The notes below the pieces were generated by a model. The model ran no database searches and was not told the DNA's origin. It saw only the letters and a list, made by a program, of their open reading frames with translations. DNA of 64,000 bases from Thalassobacillus devorans MSP14 (GTDB lineage Bacteria; Bacillota; Bacilli; Bacillales; Halobacillaceae): the NCBI RefSeq assembly GCF_000496835.1, contig NZ_KI543237.1, positions 1 through 64,000 of the forward strand. Reading direction: 5' to 3'. Position numbers and translations under genes: made by a program. This document shows, piece by piece, positions 27,901 through 36,058 of this stretch (positions are counted from its first letter, which is position 1; each line of letters begins with the position of its first letter).

Positions 27901-28650
27901 TCAACAACGATGGGGACAGACTTTACAGTACCCGCTCTCTTCATTCAACTTATAACTTAAACAGCAACACTTCCGTTCACGTGCTCCGCTTGGCAGCTTA
28001 GGCTGATAATGAAAATAATGAAAAGGATTCTTTTCTTCACCAAAAACAGCCCCATCGAGTTCATGGACAATGAAATGAAAGTCATCATAAATCTGTGCCA
28101 GCTGTTCTCCTGTAAAGTGTTCTTTGGCAAATCGTTCATAAAACCAGAACAGATAAATAGCAAAGTTTTCCCATAAAACATTCATGGATAATCTGGTCAA
28201 TTGATTGATATGAAGAAATAAGGGCCTTACGTGTTCCTTGAATAATTGTGTAAGGTTTTCACGCAGCCACTTTTTACGCTCGAACGGTTCCGGAAGGGTA
28301 ACTTCTATTGATACAAAATTAAGTTTTGGAAGCCACTTTTTATCTTCATCAACCCGGACAAGCCTGAAGTTCTGAGGACGAAAATCCGGGCATTTATTAA
28401 AAGCCGACATCATCGCAAGTATCCCAGTAACAATATAGTAACTGTAGCGTTTAGAGAAAATAGATGCTGTCGTTAAAAAAAACTGTGATTCCATAAAAAT
28501 GTGGATTTCATCAAGTTTTTCTTGTAATCCTTGTCTCGTGAGAAGGTCAGAGCCATCAATGATTTCGTGTGGTTGTTCCTCTATTGGTTCTGAAAGATAA
28601 CGAAAGTGATTCCGCATGAAAGCTTCTTCCTGCTCTGTCATATGAGTCAT
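27901..28650 (-). CDS. FhuF-like siderophore-iron reductase
   Basis: 249 aa. The C terminus KCCCLSYKLNEESGYCKVCP (Cys-Cys-x11-Cys-x2-Cys) matches the [2Fe-2S] signature of FhuF-type ferric-siderophore reductases, which release iron in the cytoplasm. The N-terminal 210 residues fit the IucA/IucC-C-terminal/FhuF superfamily. GAGGTG precedes the ATG. A sigma-A promoter with a Fur box directly upstream supports an iron-starvation role. No siderophore transporter is encoded nearby. Confidence 0.82.
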   Translation of the reverse strand: MTHMTEQEEAFMRNHFRYLSEPIEEQPHEIIDGSDLLTRQGLQEKLDEIHIFMESQFFLTTASIFSKRYSYYIVTGILAMMSAFNKCPDFRPQNFRLVRVDEDKKWLPKLNFVSIEVTLPEPFERKKWLRENLTQLFKEHVRPLFLHINQLTRLSMNVLWENFAIYLFWFYERFAKEHFTGEQLAQIYDDFHFIVHELDGAVFGEEKNPFHYFHYQPKLPSGARERKCCCLSYKLNEESGYCKVCPHRC

Positions 28651-28717
28651 ATTTTCACCTCAATATAATTCCGTCCATAATAGTATAAGATCAAATTTTG
28701 CTTATATTCCAACTATA

Positions 28718-28746
28718 AGTTTATGGACCTTTCTTCATGGTGTCAA
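28718..28746 (-). promoter_or_regulatory. Promoter of the FhuF-like gene
   Basis: Minus strand: -35 TTGACA (28741-28746), 17-nt spacer, -10 TAAACT (28718-28723). Confidence 0.8.
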
Positions 28747-28752
28747 TGAATT

Positions 28753-28767
28753 TGATAATCATTTTCA
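28753..28767 (-). promoter_or_regulatory. Fur box
   Basis: TGATAATCATTTTCA matches the 7-1-7 Fur consensus TGATAATnATTATCA at all but one position. It ends 6 bases upstream of the -35. Upstream of the FhuF-like reductase, as expected for iron-regulated genes. Confidence 0.75.
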
Positions 28768-28869
28768 ATTAAAATCAGAGCTCTGTATCTTAAGATTAAT
28801 CTCCTGTCCTTCACGTTACGTATGGTATAGCTAAGACACTTACTCGATTTTTCATGCTCTATAATAGAG

Positions 28870-28922
28870 AAAGGGACTGTCCCATAAGTCTGTAATAGAC
28901 TAATTGGGGCAGCCCCTTTTTC
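28870..28922. terminator. Compound hairpin terminator after the SGNH lipase gene
   Basis: Outer AAAGGGACTGTCCC pairs with GGGGCAGCCCCTTT around an inner AGTCT/AGACT hairpin. The T5 run is on the plus strand and CCCTTTCTC on the minus strand, so it is asymmetric but should stop the leftward SGNH gene. Confidence 0.75.
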
Positions 28923-28929
28923 ATTAACC

Positions 28930-29640
28930 TTAGAAGTCATATTCTTTTATTATTTTTTGTGTGATCAATTTATACCCCTTTTCAGTTGGGTGCAAAGCAT
29001 CGCTAAAGTACTTATCAGACTTCTTATCAAAAAGTCCATTCGTTTCAATGAATTTTGTTTTGGAATAATCGCTTACGATGTTCTTACTGGTTTCATTCCA
29101 ATTTCCGACTACTTTTTCAATTTCCTTGGAAGATGGAAAGGGATTATATAACCCAAGATACAATACCGGTGCATCCGGATTTTTTTCTCGTATGATACTA
29201 AAAATCCTTTTCAGATTCTTTTCATAGTCTGCTTTTCCATGCTCTATTCGTTCATCATAGAGTTTGGCAAGATCTCCACCATTACTTTTAATCAAATCGT
29301 TGGTCCCGATAAAGATAATAATATAATCTGCTTCCTGAACATTTTCCTGGATCTCGGGTTTTTTTAGCTGCTGCAGCAGCCCATCTGTCTGTTGCCCTGG
29401 GATTCCATAATTATGAACAGTCACAGGATCTTCATGGTTTTTGCTTAAGAGCTTTTGCAGATCACCGACATAGCCAGTCCCTGTTTTATCGCCAACTCCA
29501 TATGTCAGGGAATCTCCTAAAGCAACCAGCTCTTCGTTTTCGCTCGTCTTCGCTTTTTGCTTTTGTTGTTGTGCTACGAAATAAGAGATGGCTGAAATGA
29601 TAACTAAAAGAACGAGTATAGAAATAAGTATTTTTTTCAT
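28930..29640 (-). CDS. SGNH/GDSL lipase, YpmR-like
   Basis: 236 aa. N-terminal membrane anchor or signal (residues 5-24), then an SGNH hydrolase with all blocks intact: I ALGDSLTYG (Ser nucleophile about residue 44), II GIPGQQT, III IGTNDL, V DALHPTEKGY. Resembles B. subtilis YpmR. Probably an extracytoplasmic esterase or lipase. ATG after AGGAGG-like GGGAGGTTTAT. Confidence 0.85.
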   Translation of the reverse strand: MKKILISILVLLVIISAISYFVAQQQKQKAKTSENEELVALGDSLTYGVGDKTGTGYVGDLQKLLSKNHEDPVTVHNYGIPGQQTDGLLQQLKKPEIQENVQEADYIIIFIGTNDLIKSNGGDLAKLYDERIEHGKADYEKNLKRIFSIIREKNPDAPVLYLGLYNPFPSSKEIEKVVGNWNETSKNIVSDYSKTKFIETNGLFDKKSDKYFSDALHPTEKGYKLITQKIIKEYDF

Positions 29641-29850
29641 ATAAACCTCCCAAGACTAAATGGGTACCCTGGAGGGGCCGGAATGAAACCAGGACACATT
29701 TATTCAGTCTTATCCTTTTGATGTTATTTCCCTATCTTCATACCCGCCTATTAAAATTTTAATTCCTGATGCCATCTTCCTCTTATTCCATAAGCTTCCT
29801 CTGCTATAAAAATAAATCTCTGTTAAATCTGATTGTTGATTTTACAGAAA

Positions 29851-30062
29851 AGCTCCCAATTGCTGAAGACTCAGTTTCGAGATGGTTGGGTCCGTTACCA
29901 TGAGCGGAATGGGGAATGGTTCGGGAAACAACTCGCTTTCCTGCGGGGGACCTGGCAAGCTTCCTCGGGCTAAAGCCCTGTGGGATCTCGCCTAGCCCCT
30001 TCTCCCGCGGGAGTCTCGCCGTTTCCCTTCCCATCCAGCCAGTTTTGTATTAAACGGACCCT
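29851..30062 (+). repeat. Structured palindromic repeat R1, copy B
   Basis: Same left flank as copy A (AGCTCCCAATTGCTGAAGAC onwards). Outer arms GGGTCCGTT (29888-29896) and AACGGACCC (30053-30061), inner GGGAAAC/GTTTCCC, and tip GGGCTAAAGCCC. The outer arms differ from copy A yet still pair, i.e. compensatory change. Bases 29641-29850 and 30063-30195 hold nothing else I recognise. Confidence 0.85.
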
Positions 30063-30195
30063 TCAAAAAGAGAAAGAATGTAGCTGAAACTTTCAACTTG
30101 AGGCATTTTACAAAGGATGTAAAGCACTAAAGTCTTCAATCATAGGGTAGTTTTCTTAGGCTGATTTCGAGAACTTTGGATAGGCTACACTTGGT

Positions 30196-31381
30196 TGGAC
30201 AGTTTCGTTAAGGTCAGTTACACTTTACTAAATATTTCAGTCAAGGAGACTAAACATGACCCCAAGGAACCGTCGTAACTTCACGGATGAATTTAAGAAG
30301 CAAGTTGTGCAGTTAAATGAAAATGGGAAACCTAGAAAAGAAATTTTAAAGGAATATGAATTATCATCCTCTGCCTTTGATCGTTGGGTTAGTCAGTACA
30401 GAAATGCGGGTTCCTTCAAGGAAGAAGACAACCGAACACCTGAACAAAATGAAAATATCAGGCTGCAAAAAGAAAACCAGCGTCTTTCGATGGAAGTTGA
30501 TATTTTAAAGCAAGCGGCGCTGATCATGGGACGAAAGTAGATGTGATCCGGAACAACCGTCACAAATACTCGGTATCAGCAATGTGTGCCGTCCTGCAAC
30601 TTCCTAAAAGTACGTACTACTATGAATCACAAGAAGCCGACACCTCTGAAGAAGAGGAACTAACCAGCCTGATTGTCGATATTTTTCATAAAAGCCGGCA
30701 AAATTATGGCACGCGAAAAATAAAGCACGAACTCCATAAAAAGGGGTATCAGGTCTCCCGTCGAAGGATCGGTCGGATCATGAGAGAGCAGGGGCTCGTC
30801 TCCAAATATACGGTGGCTCAGTTTAAGCCAATGAAAAGCACGTGCAATGAATCGGAAGAGGGAAATACGTTGAATCGTCAATTCGCTCAGGATAAGGCTC
30901 GTAAGGTTGTCGTTAGTGATTTAACCTATGTGCGCGTGCGTTCCAAATGGCATTATATCTGTGCGATTCTGGATCTGTATAATCGTGAGATTATCGGCTA
31001 CAGCTCAGGCCCTCAAAAAGATGCAGCCCTGGTCCAGAAAGCTTTCGCTTCTGTTGGTGGAAACCTTGAGGATTTAGAACTTTTTCATACCGATCGCGGG
31101 AGTGAATTTAAAAACCAAGCTATTGAAGAGTTATTAGAAACCTTTAACATTGATCGCTCTTTGAGTATGAAAGGCTGCCCCTATGATAATGCGGTGGCTG
31201 AAGCTACGTATAAGGTGATTAAGACAGAATTTGTTTATGGAGAAACATTTGAAAGCCAGGAACAACTGGACCTGGCCTTATTTGATTATGTTCACTGGTA
31301 TAATCATATCCGAATTCATGGTACCCTGGGCTACCTTAGCCCGATTGAGTTCAAGAAGAGACACCTTAATAAAATTGTCTA
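30196..31381 (+). mobile_element. IS3-family insertion sequence (IS150-like), about 1.19 kb
   Basis: Left end TGGACAGTTTCGTTAAGG (30196-30213) and right end, read on the minus strand, TAGACAATTTTATTAAGG (31364-31381): 14 of 18 positions match as terminal inverted repeats. Contains orfA and orfB in -1 relation. No convincing target-site duplication (GGT left, GTT right), suggesting an old insertion or flank decay. Both genes look intact. Confidence 0.9.
30256..30540 (+). CDS. IS3-family transposase OrfA
   Basis: 94 aa. N-terminal HTH_Tnp_1 domain (RRNFTDEFKKQVVQL ... ILKEYELSSSAFDRWVSQY, residues 5-52) and a C-terminal leucine-zipper-like helix (NENIRLQKENQRLSMEVDIL). The codons ATT TTA AAG at 30502-30510 contain the slippery heptamer T TTA AAG (30504-30510). 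A -1 slip there enters an open frame that joins orfB, giving the full transposase. AAGGAG upstream of the ATG. Confidence 0.92.
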   Translation: MTPRNRRNFTDEFKKQVVQLNENGKPRKEILKEYELSSSAFDRWVSQYRNAGSFKEEDNRTPEQNENIRLQKENQRLSMEVDILKQAALIMGRK

Positions 31382-31382
31382 G
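30543..31382 (+). CDS. IS3-family transposase OrfB (DDE integrase core)
   Basis: 279 aa counted from GTG; more probably made as an OrfAB fusion by -1 frameshifting. HTH_21 region (SLIVDIFHKSRQNYGTRKIK), then the rve catalytic core with D in VVSDLTYVR, D in LFHTDRGSEF and E in NAVAEATYKVIKTE, a complete DDE triad. Its stop codon coincides with the right end of the element. Nothing suggests inactivation. Confidence 0.93.
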   Translation: MIRNNRHKYSVSAMCAVLQLPKSTYYYESQEADTSEEEELTSLIVDIFHKSRQNYGTRKIKHELHKKGYQVSRRRIGRIMREQGLVSKYTVAQFKPMKSTCNESEEGNTLNRQFAQDKARKVVVSDLTYVRVRSKWHYICAILDLYNREIIGYSSGPQKDAALVQKAFASVGGNLEDLELFHTDRGSEFKNQAIEELLETFNIDRSLSMKGCPYDNAVAEATYKVIKTEFVYGETFESQEQLDLALFDYVHWYNHIRIHGTLGYLSPIEFKKRHLNKIV

Positions 31383-31410
31383 TTTCGTGTTGACAATCCA
31401 CTTCCCATGA

Positions 31411-31576
31411 CAAGGGGCGTAGGGAAACGGTGAGACTCCTGTGGGAGCTGAGTGATAGATGAGGCCCCGCAAGGCGAAGCCTGAGGAGACTCAGCACACG
31501 CCCACGGAAAGCGAATCGTTTCCTGAAGCCCCTCAACTCCAACAATATCTCGAAATCAAGTCTTCCACAATTCGGC
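31411..31576 (-). repeat. Structured palindromic repeat R1, copy E
   Basis: Opposite orientation to copy B across the IS. Contains CGGTGAGACTCCTGTGGGAG, GAGGCCCCGC, GGAGACTCAG and CGGAAAGCGAATCGTTTCC, then the shared outer flank TCTCGAAATCAAGTCTTCCA. Outer stem AGGGGC/GCCCCT. More diverged than A, B and D. Fills most of the gap between the IS and the menC terminator. Confidence 0.75.
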
Positions 31577-31632
31577 CATATTGTTAAATAAGGCTCTTAT
31601 GGAATTATCCACAACAATATGAAACAGAGCCA

Positions 31633-31675
31633 AAAAATAAGCCCTTGGACCCTATAAGGATCCAAAGGCTTTACT
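31633..31675 (-). terminator. men operon terminator
   Basis: AGCCCTTGGACCC pairs with GGATCCAAAGGCT (with mismatches); on the minus strand a TATTTTTT tail follows. Confidence 0.85.
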
Positions 31676-31694
31676 TTTTTAAAAAACTTACATG

Positions 31695-32798
31695 CTAGTT
31701 TACTTGGAAAGCAGCTTCAACCCTGGTTACGTACTGTAGATACTCCCCGTCGATTTCAAAGCCGATTCCGGGTTCAGCAGGCACCTCTACTTTGCCTTTC
31801 TTCACTTTCACCTCAGGAACAATCAAGTCTTTTTCCCAGAAACGCGAAGAAGCAGAAATATCACCGGGAATTGAAAATCCTTCCAGAGAAGCGAGCGCAA
31901 TGTTATGGGCTCGTGATATCCCGGATTCAACCATCCCCCCGCACCATACAGGAATATCAGAAGTCCTGCATAAATCATGAATCGCCATTGCTTCAGTCAT
32001 TCCGCCTACCCGGCTAATCTTAATATTTATGACCCGGCTGCTTTTCATTCGGATCGCTTGTTCTGCATCAGCGAGTGATCTGATACTCTCGTCCAGACAT
32101 AAAGGTGTTTTTAATACATTTTGGAGCTGTTGATGCAGGAAAAAGTCTCCGGCACGAAATGGTTGTTCGATCATCATCAATTCATGGGAGTCCAGTTCTT
32201 CCAAATAAGGAAGATCTTTCTCTTCATACATGCCATTCATATCAATCATGATAGGTAGTTCCTGGGAATATTCACTTACTTTTTGAATGGCCTGTGCTTC
32301 TTTATATTTTTCTACTTTAAGCTTATAACGCCTGTAGCCTTCCTTTTGATAATCCTCAATAACTTTGCCGATGTCATCGGATAAACTTAGAACCACTCCT
32401 GTATCTACCTGTCTACGGGTCCCCCCGATTAAATCACTCAGACTTTTCATCTTTTGTTTTGCACATAGATCCCACAGGGCAGCTTCCAAACCAGCCTTTG
32501 CCATTTCATTCCCCTGATAGCCGGCCAACATTACGGCAATATTGGACGGATGAGCAACCTTGTGCCATTCCACAGTCGGAATAAAAACCTTGTTCAACAA
32601 TTCCCAAGCCGTATGGATAGTTTCCGCTGTATAAAAAGGCGTAGAAAAAGCCGTCACTTCTCCAAATCCTCTTCTGCCCTCTATATCAACTGCTTCTACG
32701 ATTATAAGTTCCCGATTTAAAACCTGGCCAGCATGTGTATCAAAAGGTTTTTTCAACGGCATTTCTATGCGCCGGAGATGAATGGCTGCTATATTCAC
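31695..32798 (-). CDS. menC: o-Succinylbenzoate synthase
   Basis: 367 aa enolase-superfamily enzyme that dehydrates SHCHC to o-succinylbenzoate. Catalytic lysines in YKLKVEK (about residue 163) and NIKISRVGG (about 263); metal ligands in MIDMNG, MIEQPF and LDESIRS. This MenC subgroup is related to N-succinylamino-acid racemases, but the men context fixes the role. GTG start 5 bases after menE, with GGAAGGA 12 nt upstream. Last gene of the operon. Confidence 0.92.
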   Translation of the reverse strand: MNIAAIHLRRIEMPLKKPFDTHAGQVLNRELIIVEAVDIEGRRGFGEVTAFSTPFYTAETIHTAWELLNKVFIPTVEWHKVAHPSNIAVMLAGYQGNEMAKAGLEAALWDLCAKQKMKSLSDLIGGTRRQVDTGVVLSLSDDIGKVIEDYQKEGYRRYKLKVEKYKEAQAIQKVSEYSQELPIMIDMNGMYEEKDLPYLEELDSHELMMIEQPFRAGDFFLHQQLQNVLKTPLCLDESIRSLADAEQAIRMKSSRVINIKISRVGGMTEAMAIHDLCRTSDIPVWCGGMVESGISRAHNIALASLEGFSIPGDISASSRFWEKDLIVPEVKVKKGKVEVPAEPGIGFEIDGEYLQYVTRVEAAFQVN

Positions 32799-32803
32799 TA
32801 CTT

Positions 32804-34279
32804 TTACACATCCTTCCGAAAAGCTGACAGTTCCCGTCTTAGCAGCTTATTAGAAGCATTTCGTGGAAGTTTTTCAACGAAGTGGACTTCTTTTGGACAT
32901 TTATATCCTGCCAGGAGATCTCTGCAATAACAGAGGACATCCCTTTCGTTAAGTAATATCTCTTGTTCAGTTACCACAAAAGCTGCCGGCACCTGACCCC
33001 AGCGAGAATCTTCGATACCGGTCACCCCTGCTTCGACTATACCTTCCATGCCTGATAGAACACTTTCTATTTCTGCCGGGTAAATATTTTCCCCACCGGA
33101 AATGATCAAATCTTTTCGTCGATCCACCACATAGAGAAACCCTTCCTCATCCTGATAGCCAAGGTCACCGGTAGCAAGCCATCCATCAGAAAGCGCTTCT
33201 GCTGTAGCCTCCTCCCGCTTATAGTAGCCTTTTGTTACCATTGGACCTTTCACTTTGATTTCTCCGATTTCCCCACGTGGAGCATCGATTTCCAGCCAGG
33301 CGGTACTCAATGATTTTCCTGCAGAACCAAGCTTTCTTAGAGCGTCTTTGGGGCTTAACGTTACAATTTGTGATGCTGTTTCTGTCATTCCATAGGTTTG
33401 GAATACAGGAATCGCTCTATCCTTTGCTCTTTCAAGCAATGGTTTTGGAGCCGGGCCGCCACCAAGCAGCATACAGCGAAAGTGTTCCGGCAGCCGTTCA
33501 TCTCTTAAGTCTTCTATCAAACGCTGCAGCATGACAGAAACCACCGATACGATCGTTACTCCGGATTTTTTAATGGCATGATTTACTATATGTTCGTCAA
33601 ACCTTTCCATCAAAAAAACAGGCATACCATAAACAACATTTTTAATCAGTGCAGAAAATCCCCCTACATGGAACATCGGGAGGCAGATCAGCCATTTATC
33701 AGTTTGGGAAAGACCCAGATTAAGAGCAGAGCTGATAGCACTTGTCCAGTGATTCCCGTAGGTTAGCTGAACCCCCTTAGGGCTACCTGTGGTACCTGAT
33801 GTATAGATGATAGTAAAAACTTCATCTAAGATTATTTCTTTACGGATGGCATCAGGGCTGCTTTTATGGGAGTTGATCAGATGATACTGGACAATGGGAC
33901 AGTATGCTAGTCCGGCTTTTTGAATCGCCGCTTCTCCTTTTACATAAAAGTTATCCTCCGTAATCAAACAACTGACTTCAGCATCCTTGATCTGGAAAGC
34001 AAGCTCTTCGTCAGTAAGGCGAGTATTCAATAACACTGCCACAGCGCCTAAATAGCTGAGCCCGTGGAGGGCTATTACCATCTCCAGCCGGTTTGATGAT
34101 AGAACAGCCACATGGTCACCTATTTTGATACCCTGTTCCTCAAAACAAGCCGCATATTGCTTACTTTGCTCATGCAGCTCTAAAAATGACAAGGACGAAC
34201 CACCATCTGTTTCAATCGCTTGTTCATTTGGTCTTAATTCTGCTTGCTTCTGCAGCCAATGAGGCAGAGTCCTTTCCAT
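32804..34279 (-). CDS. menE: o-Succinylbenzoate-CoA ligase
   Basis: 491 aa acyl-adenylate-forming ligase that makes OSB-CoA from o-succinylbenzoate, CoA and ATP. P-loop IYTSGTTGSPKG (about residues 158-169), YGMTETASQ (about 305), WLATGDLGYQDEEGFLYVVDRRKD (A8 hinge, about 385) and the C-terminal Lys in PRNASNKLLRREL. AAGGAGG 8 nt before the ATG. A hairpin in the 117-base gap after menB may tune its expression. Confidence 0.93.
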   Translation of the reverse strand: MERTLPHWLQKQAELRPNEQAIETDGGSSLSFLELHEQSKQYAACFEEQGIKIGDHVAVLSSNRLEMVIALHGLSYLGAVAVLLNTRLTDEELAFQIKDAEVSCLITEDNFYVKGEAAIQKAGLAYCPIVQYHLINSHKSSPDAIRKEIILDEVFTIIYTSGTTGSPKGVQLTYGNHWTSAISSALNLGLSQTDKWLICLPMFHVGGFSALIKNVVYGMPVFLMERFDEHIVNHAIKKSGVTIVSVVSVMLQRLIEDLRDERLPEHFRCMLLGGGPAPKPLLERAKDRAIPVFQTYGMTETASQIVTLSPKDALRKLGSAGKSLSTAWLEIDAPRGEIGEIKVKGPMVTKGYYKREEATAEALSDGWLATGDLGYQDEEGFLYVVDRRKDLIISGGENIYPAEIESVLSGMEGIVEAGVTGIEDSRWGQVPAAFVVTEQEILLNERDVLCYCRDLLAGYKCPKEVHFVEKLPRNASNKLLRRELSAFRKDV

Positions 34280-34320
34280 ATCTTAAACCTCCTTGGAATT
34301 GATCGTATCTGAAAAGAGAA

Positions 34321-34364
34321 GAAAGCATCAGCTTGCGCGCTTATATGCACGTACTGATGCTTTC
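34321..34364 (-). terminator. Intra-operon hairpin between menB and menE
   Basis: GAAAGCATCAG (34321-34331) pairs perfectly with CTGATGCTTTC (34354-34364) across a 22-nt loop; downstream on the minus strand is TTCTCTTTTC. It could be a leaky terminator or mRNA processing signal that lowers menE-menC relative to upstream genes. Confidence 0.6.
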
Positions 34365-34396
34365 CTCCTCTAAAAATTATACCGTATTTTTTTCCA

Positions 34397-35215
34397 TCAA
34401 GGGAAACGGGGAAATTGTTTGAAGTCCGGCTTTCTCTTTTCTTTGAAAGCATCCCGTCCTTCTTTAGCCTCTTCCGTGGTGTAATAAAGCAATGTAGCAT
34501 CTCCACCCATTTGCTGAAGTCCAGCCAATCCATCTGTATCTGCGTTGAAGGATGCTTTAAGGAAACGAAGGGCAGTCGGTGATTTTTCAAGCATTTCCTG
34601 ACACCATTGAACGGTTTCAGTTTCCAATTCAGCCAAAGGTACGACCGTATTGACCAAGCCCATGTCCTTTGCTTCCTGAGCATCATATTGACGACATAGA
34701 TACCAAATTTCCCGAGCTTTCTTATGACCAACAATCCGTGCTAAGAGTCCGGCACCATATCCAGCATCAAAGCTGCCTACTTTAGGACCTGTCTGACCAA
34801 AAATGGCATTGTCAGCCGCAATGGTCAAATCACAAACTACATGCAGAACATGACCGCCACCGATTGCATAGCCAGAGACCATTGCAACGACCGGTTTTGG
34901 AATGACACGAATTAAGCGCTGCAAATCCAGTACATTCAGGCGTGGAATTTCATCTTCCCCTACATATCCGCCATGACCGCGTACCGATTGGTCCCCTCCG
35001 GAACAAAACGCTTTGTCGCCAGCTCCTGCAAGTACTATGACCCCGATTTTAGAATCATCTCTCGCATAAGTAAAAGCATCCAGTAATTCGTTTACTGTCT
35101 GCGGACGGAAGGCATTGCGAACTTCCGGACGATTGATGGTGATTTTTGCAATACCATCATATGTTTCATAAAGAATATCTTCATAATTTCTTTCGTTTAC
35201 CCATTCAATTGCCAT
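34397..35215 (-). CDS. menB: 1,4-Dihydroxy-2-naphthoyl-CoA synthase
   Basis: 272 aa crotonase-fold enzyme that closes the naphthoate ring from OSB-Co[12 protein letters not shown] (oxyanion hole and family signature, about residues 70-80), [19 protein letters not shown] (about 119), and [13 protein letters not shown] with the Asp/Gly of MenB (about 148). GGAGGAG precedes the ATG. Confidence 0.96.
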   Translation of the reverse strand: MAIEWVNERNYEDILYETYDGIAKITINRPEVRNAFRPQTVNELLDAFTYARDDSKIGVIVLAGAGDKAFCSGGDQSVRGHGGYVGEDEIPRLNVLDLQRLIRVIPKPVVAMVSGYAIGGGHVLHVVCDLTIAADNAIFGQTGPKVGSFDAGYGAGLLARIVGHKKAREIWYLCRQYDAQEAKDMGLVNTVVPLAELETETVQWCQEMLEKSPTALRFLKASFNADTDGLAGLQQMGGDATLLYYTTEEAKEGRDAFKEKRKPDFKQFPRFP

Positions 35216-35247
35216 GGAAACTCCTCCTTTAAAACGCTTTCCGCTTT

Positions 35248-36054
35248 TTATTCTAGCACGAATTCGCTGACAATTTCAGCAAAAAACTTTGGCTGTTCGA
35301 CATGAACCGCATGCCCAGCGTGCTCAACTACGTTCAGCGTGCTATCAAACAGCTTTTCTTTCATACGTTCATTGATAGAGATAAACTTATTGTCCCACTC
35401 TCCGACAATCAGTTGTACGGGCAATTTCATCTGCTCCAGCTTTTCCCACCATGACGGCTGGATACCAGTCCCCATACCACGGAGTGATAGTGCTAAACCT
35501 TCGGCAGACTGGTTCATTCTTTCTTCCCGAATTTGACTTTGCACTTCCTCCGGGAGTTCACGCTGAGATGCAAACAAAGGAAGGTCTTCCCAAAAATGGA
35601 CAAAGGGCTTTATTCCTTCGTCTTCCAACTTTTTGGCCAGTTTTTCATCCTTCCTAACCCTTGCAAGCTGATCATCATTCGATTCTAACCCTGGAGAGGC
35701 GCTTTCTAATATAAGTTTTGATACATACTCAGGATACAACAACGCAAAGGAAAGAGCTGTCCTTCCCCCCATAGAATACCCTGTCAGAATTATAGGAGAA
35801 GAGTTCAACTCGTCTACTAAGCTTTTCAAATCATGACAGACACGCTCCATCGATAATTTGCGTTCCGTGTTATAAATGGTTTTTCCATGCCCCGGCAAGT
35901 CAATCGTTATGATTTGCAGCCCATTCTTTGTTAGTACGTTAACTACATTATCCCATGTCCGGGTACTTCCGGTAAAACCGTGCAACATTATCATAGGGAC
36001 GCCTTCTCCATTAATTTCAACCCAGTATTCCGTGTCATCAATTATATGGTACAT
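35248..36054 (-). CDS. menH: SHCHC synthase (MenH)
   Basis: 268 aa alpha/beta hydrolase that eliminates pyruvate from [18 protein letters not shown] near the N terminus, nucleophile GYSMGGR (Ser about residue 97), VGEWDNKF for Asp and [12 protein letters not shown] for His. Starts 4 bases after menD; ribosome binding site weak (AAGGGTTGAG), consistent with translational coupling. Confidence 0.92.
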   Translation of the reverse strand: MYHIIDDTEYWVEINGEGVPMIMLHGFTGSTRTWDNVVNVLTKNGLQIITIDLPGHGKTIYNTERKLSMERVCHDLKSLVDELNSSPIILTGYSMGGRTALSFALLYPEYVSKLILESASPGLESNDDQLARVRKDEKLAKKLEDEGIKPFVHFWEDLPLFASQRELPEEVQSQIREERMNQSAEGLALSLRGMGTGIQPSWWEKLEQMKLPVQLIVGEWDNKFISINERMKEKLFDSTLNVVEHAGHAVHVEQPKFFAEIVSEFVLE

Positions 36055-36058
36055 ACGC

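Noticed and set aside
28743-28940. 65-codon minus-strand frame upstream of the FhuF-like gene
   Set aside because: Covers the Fur box, promoter and terminator region; better explained as regulatory DNA.
34234-34734. 166-codon frame overlapping menB and the menB-menE gap
   Set aside because: Alternative frame of menB, with no ribosome site or homology pattern.
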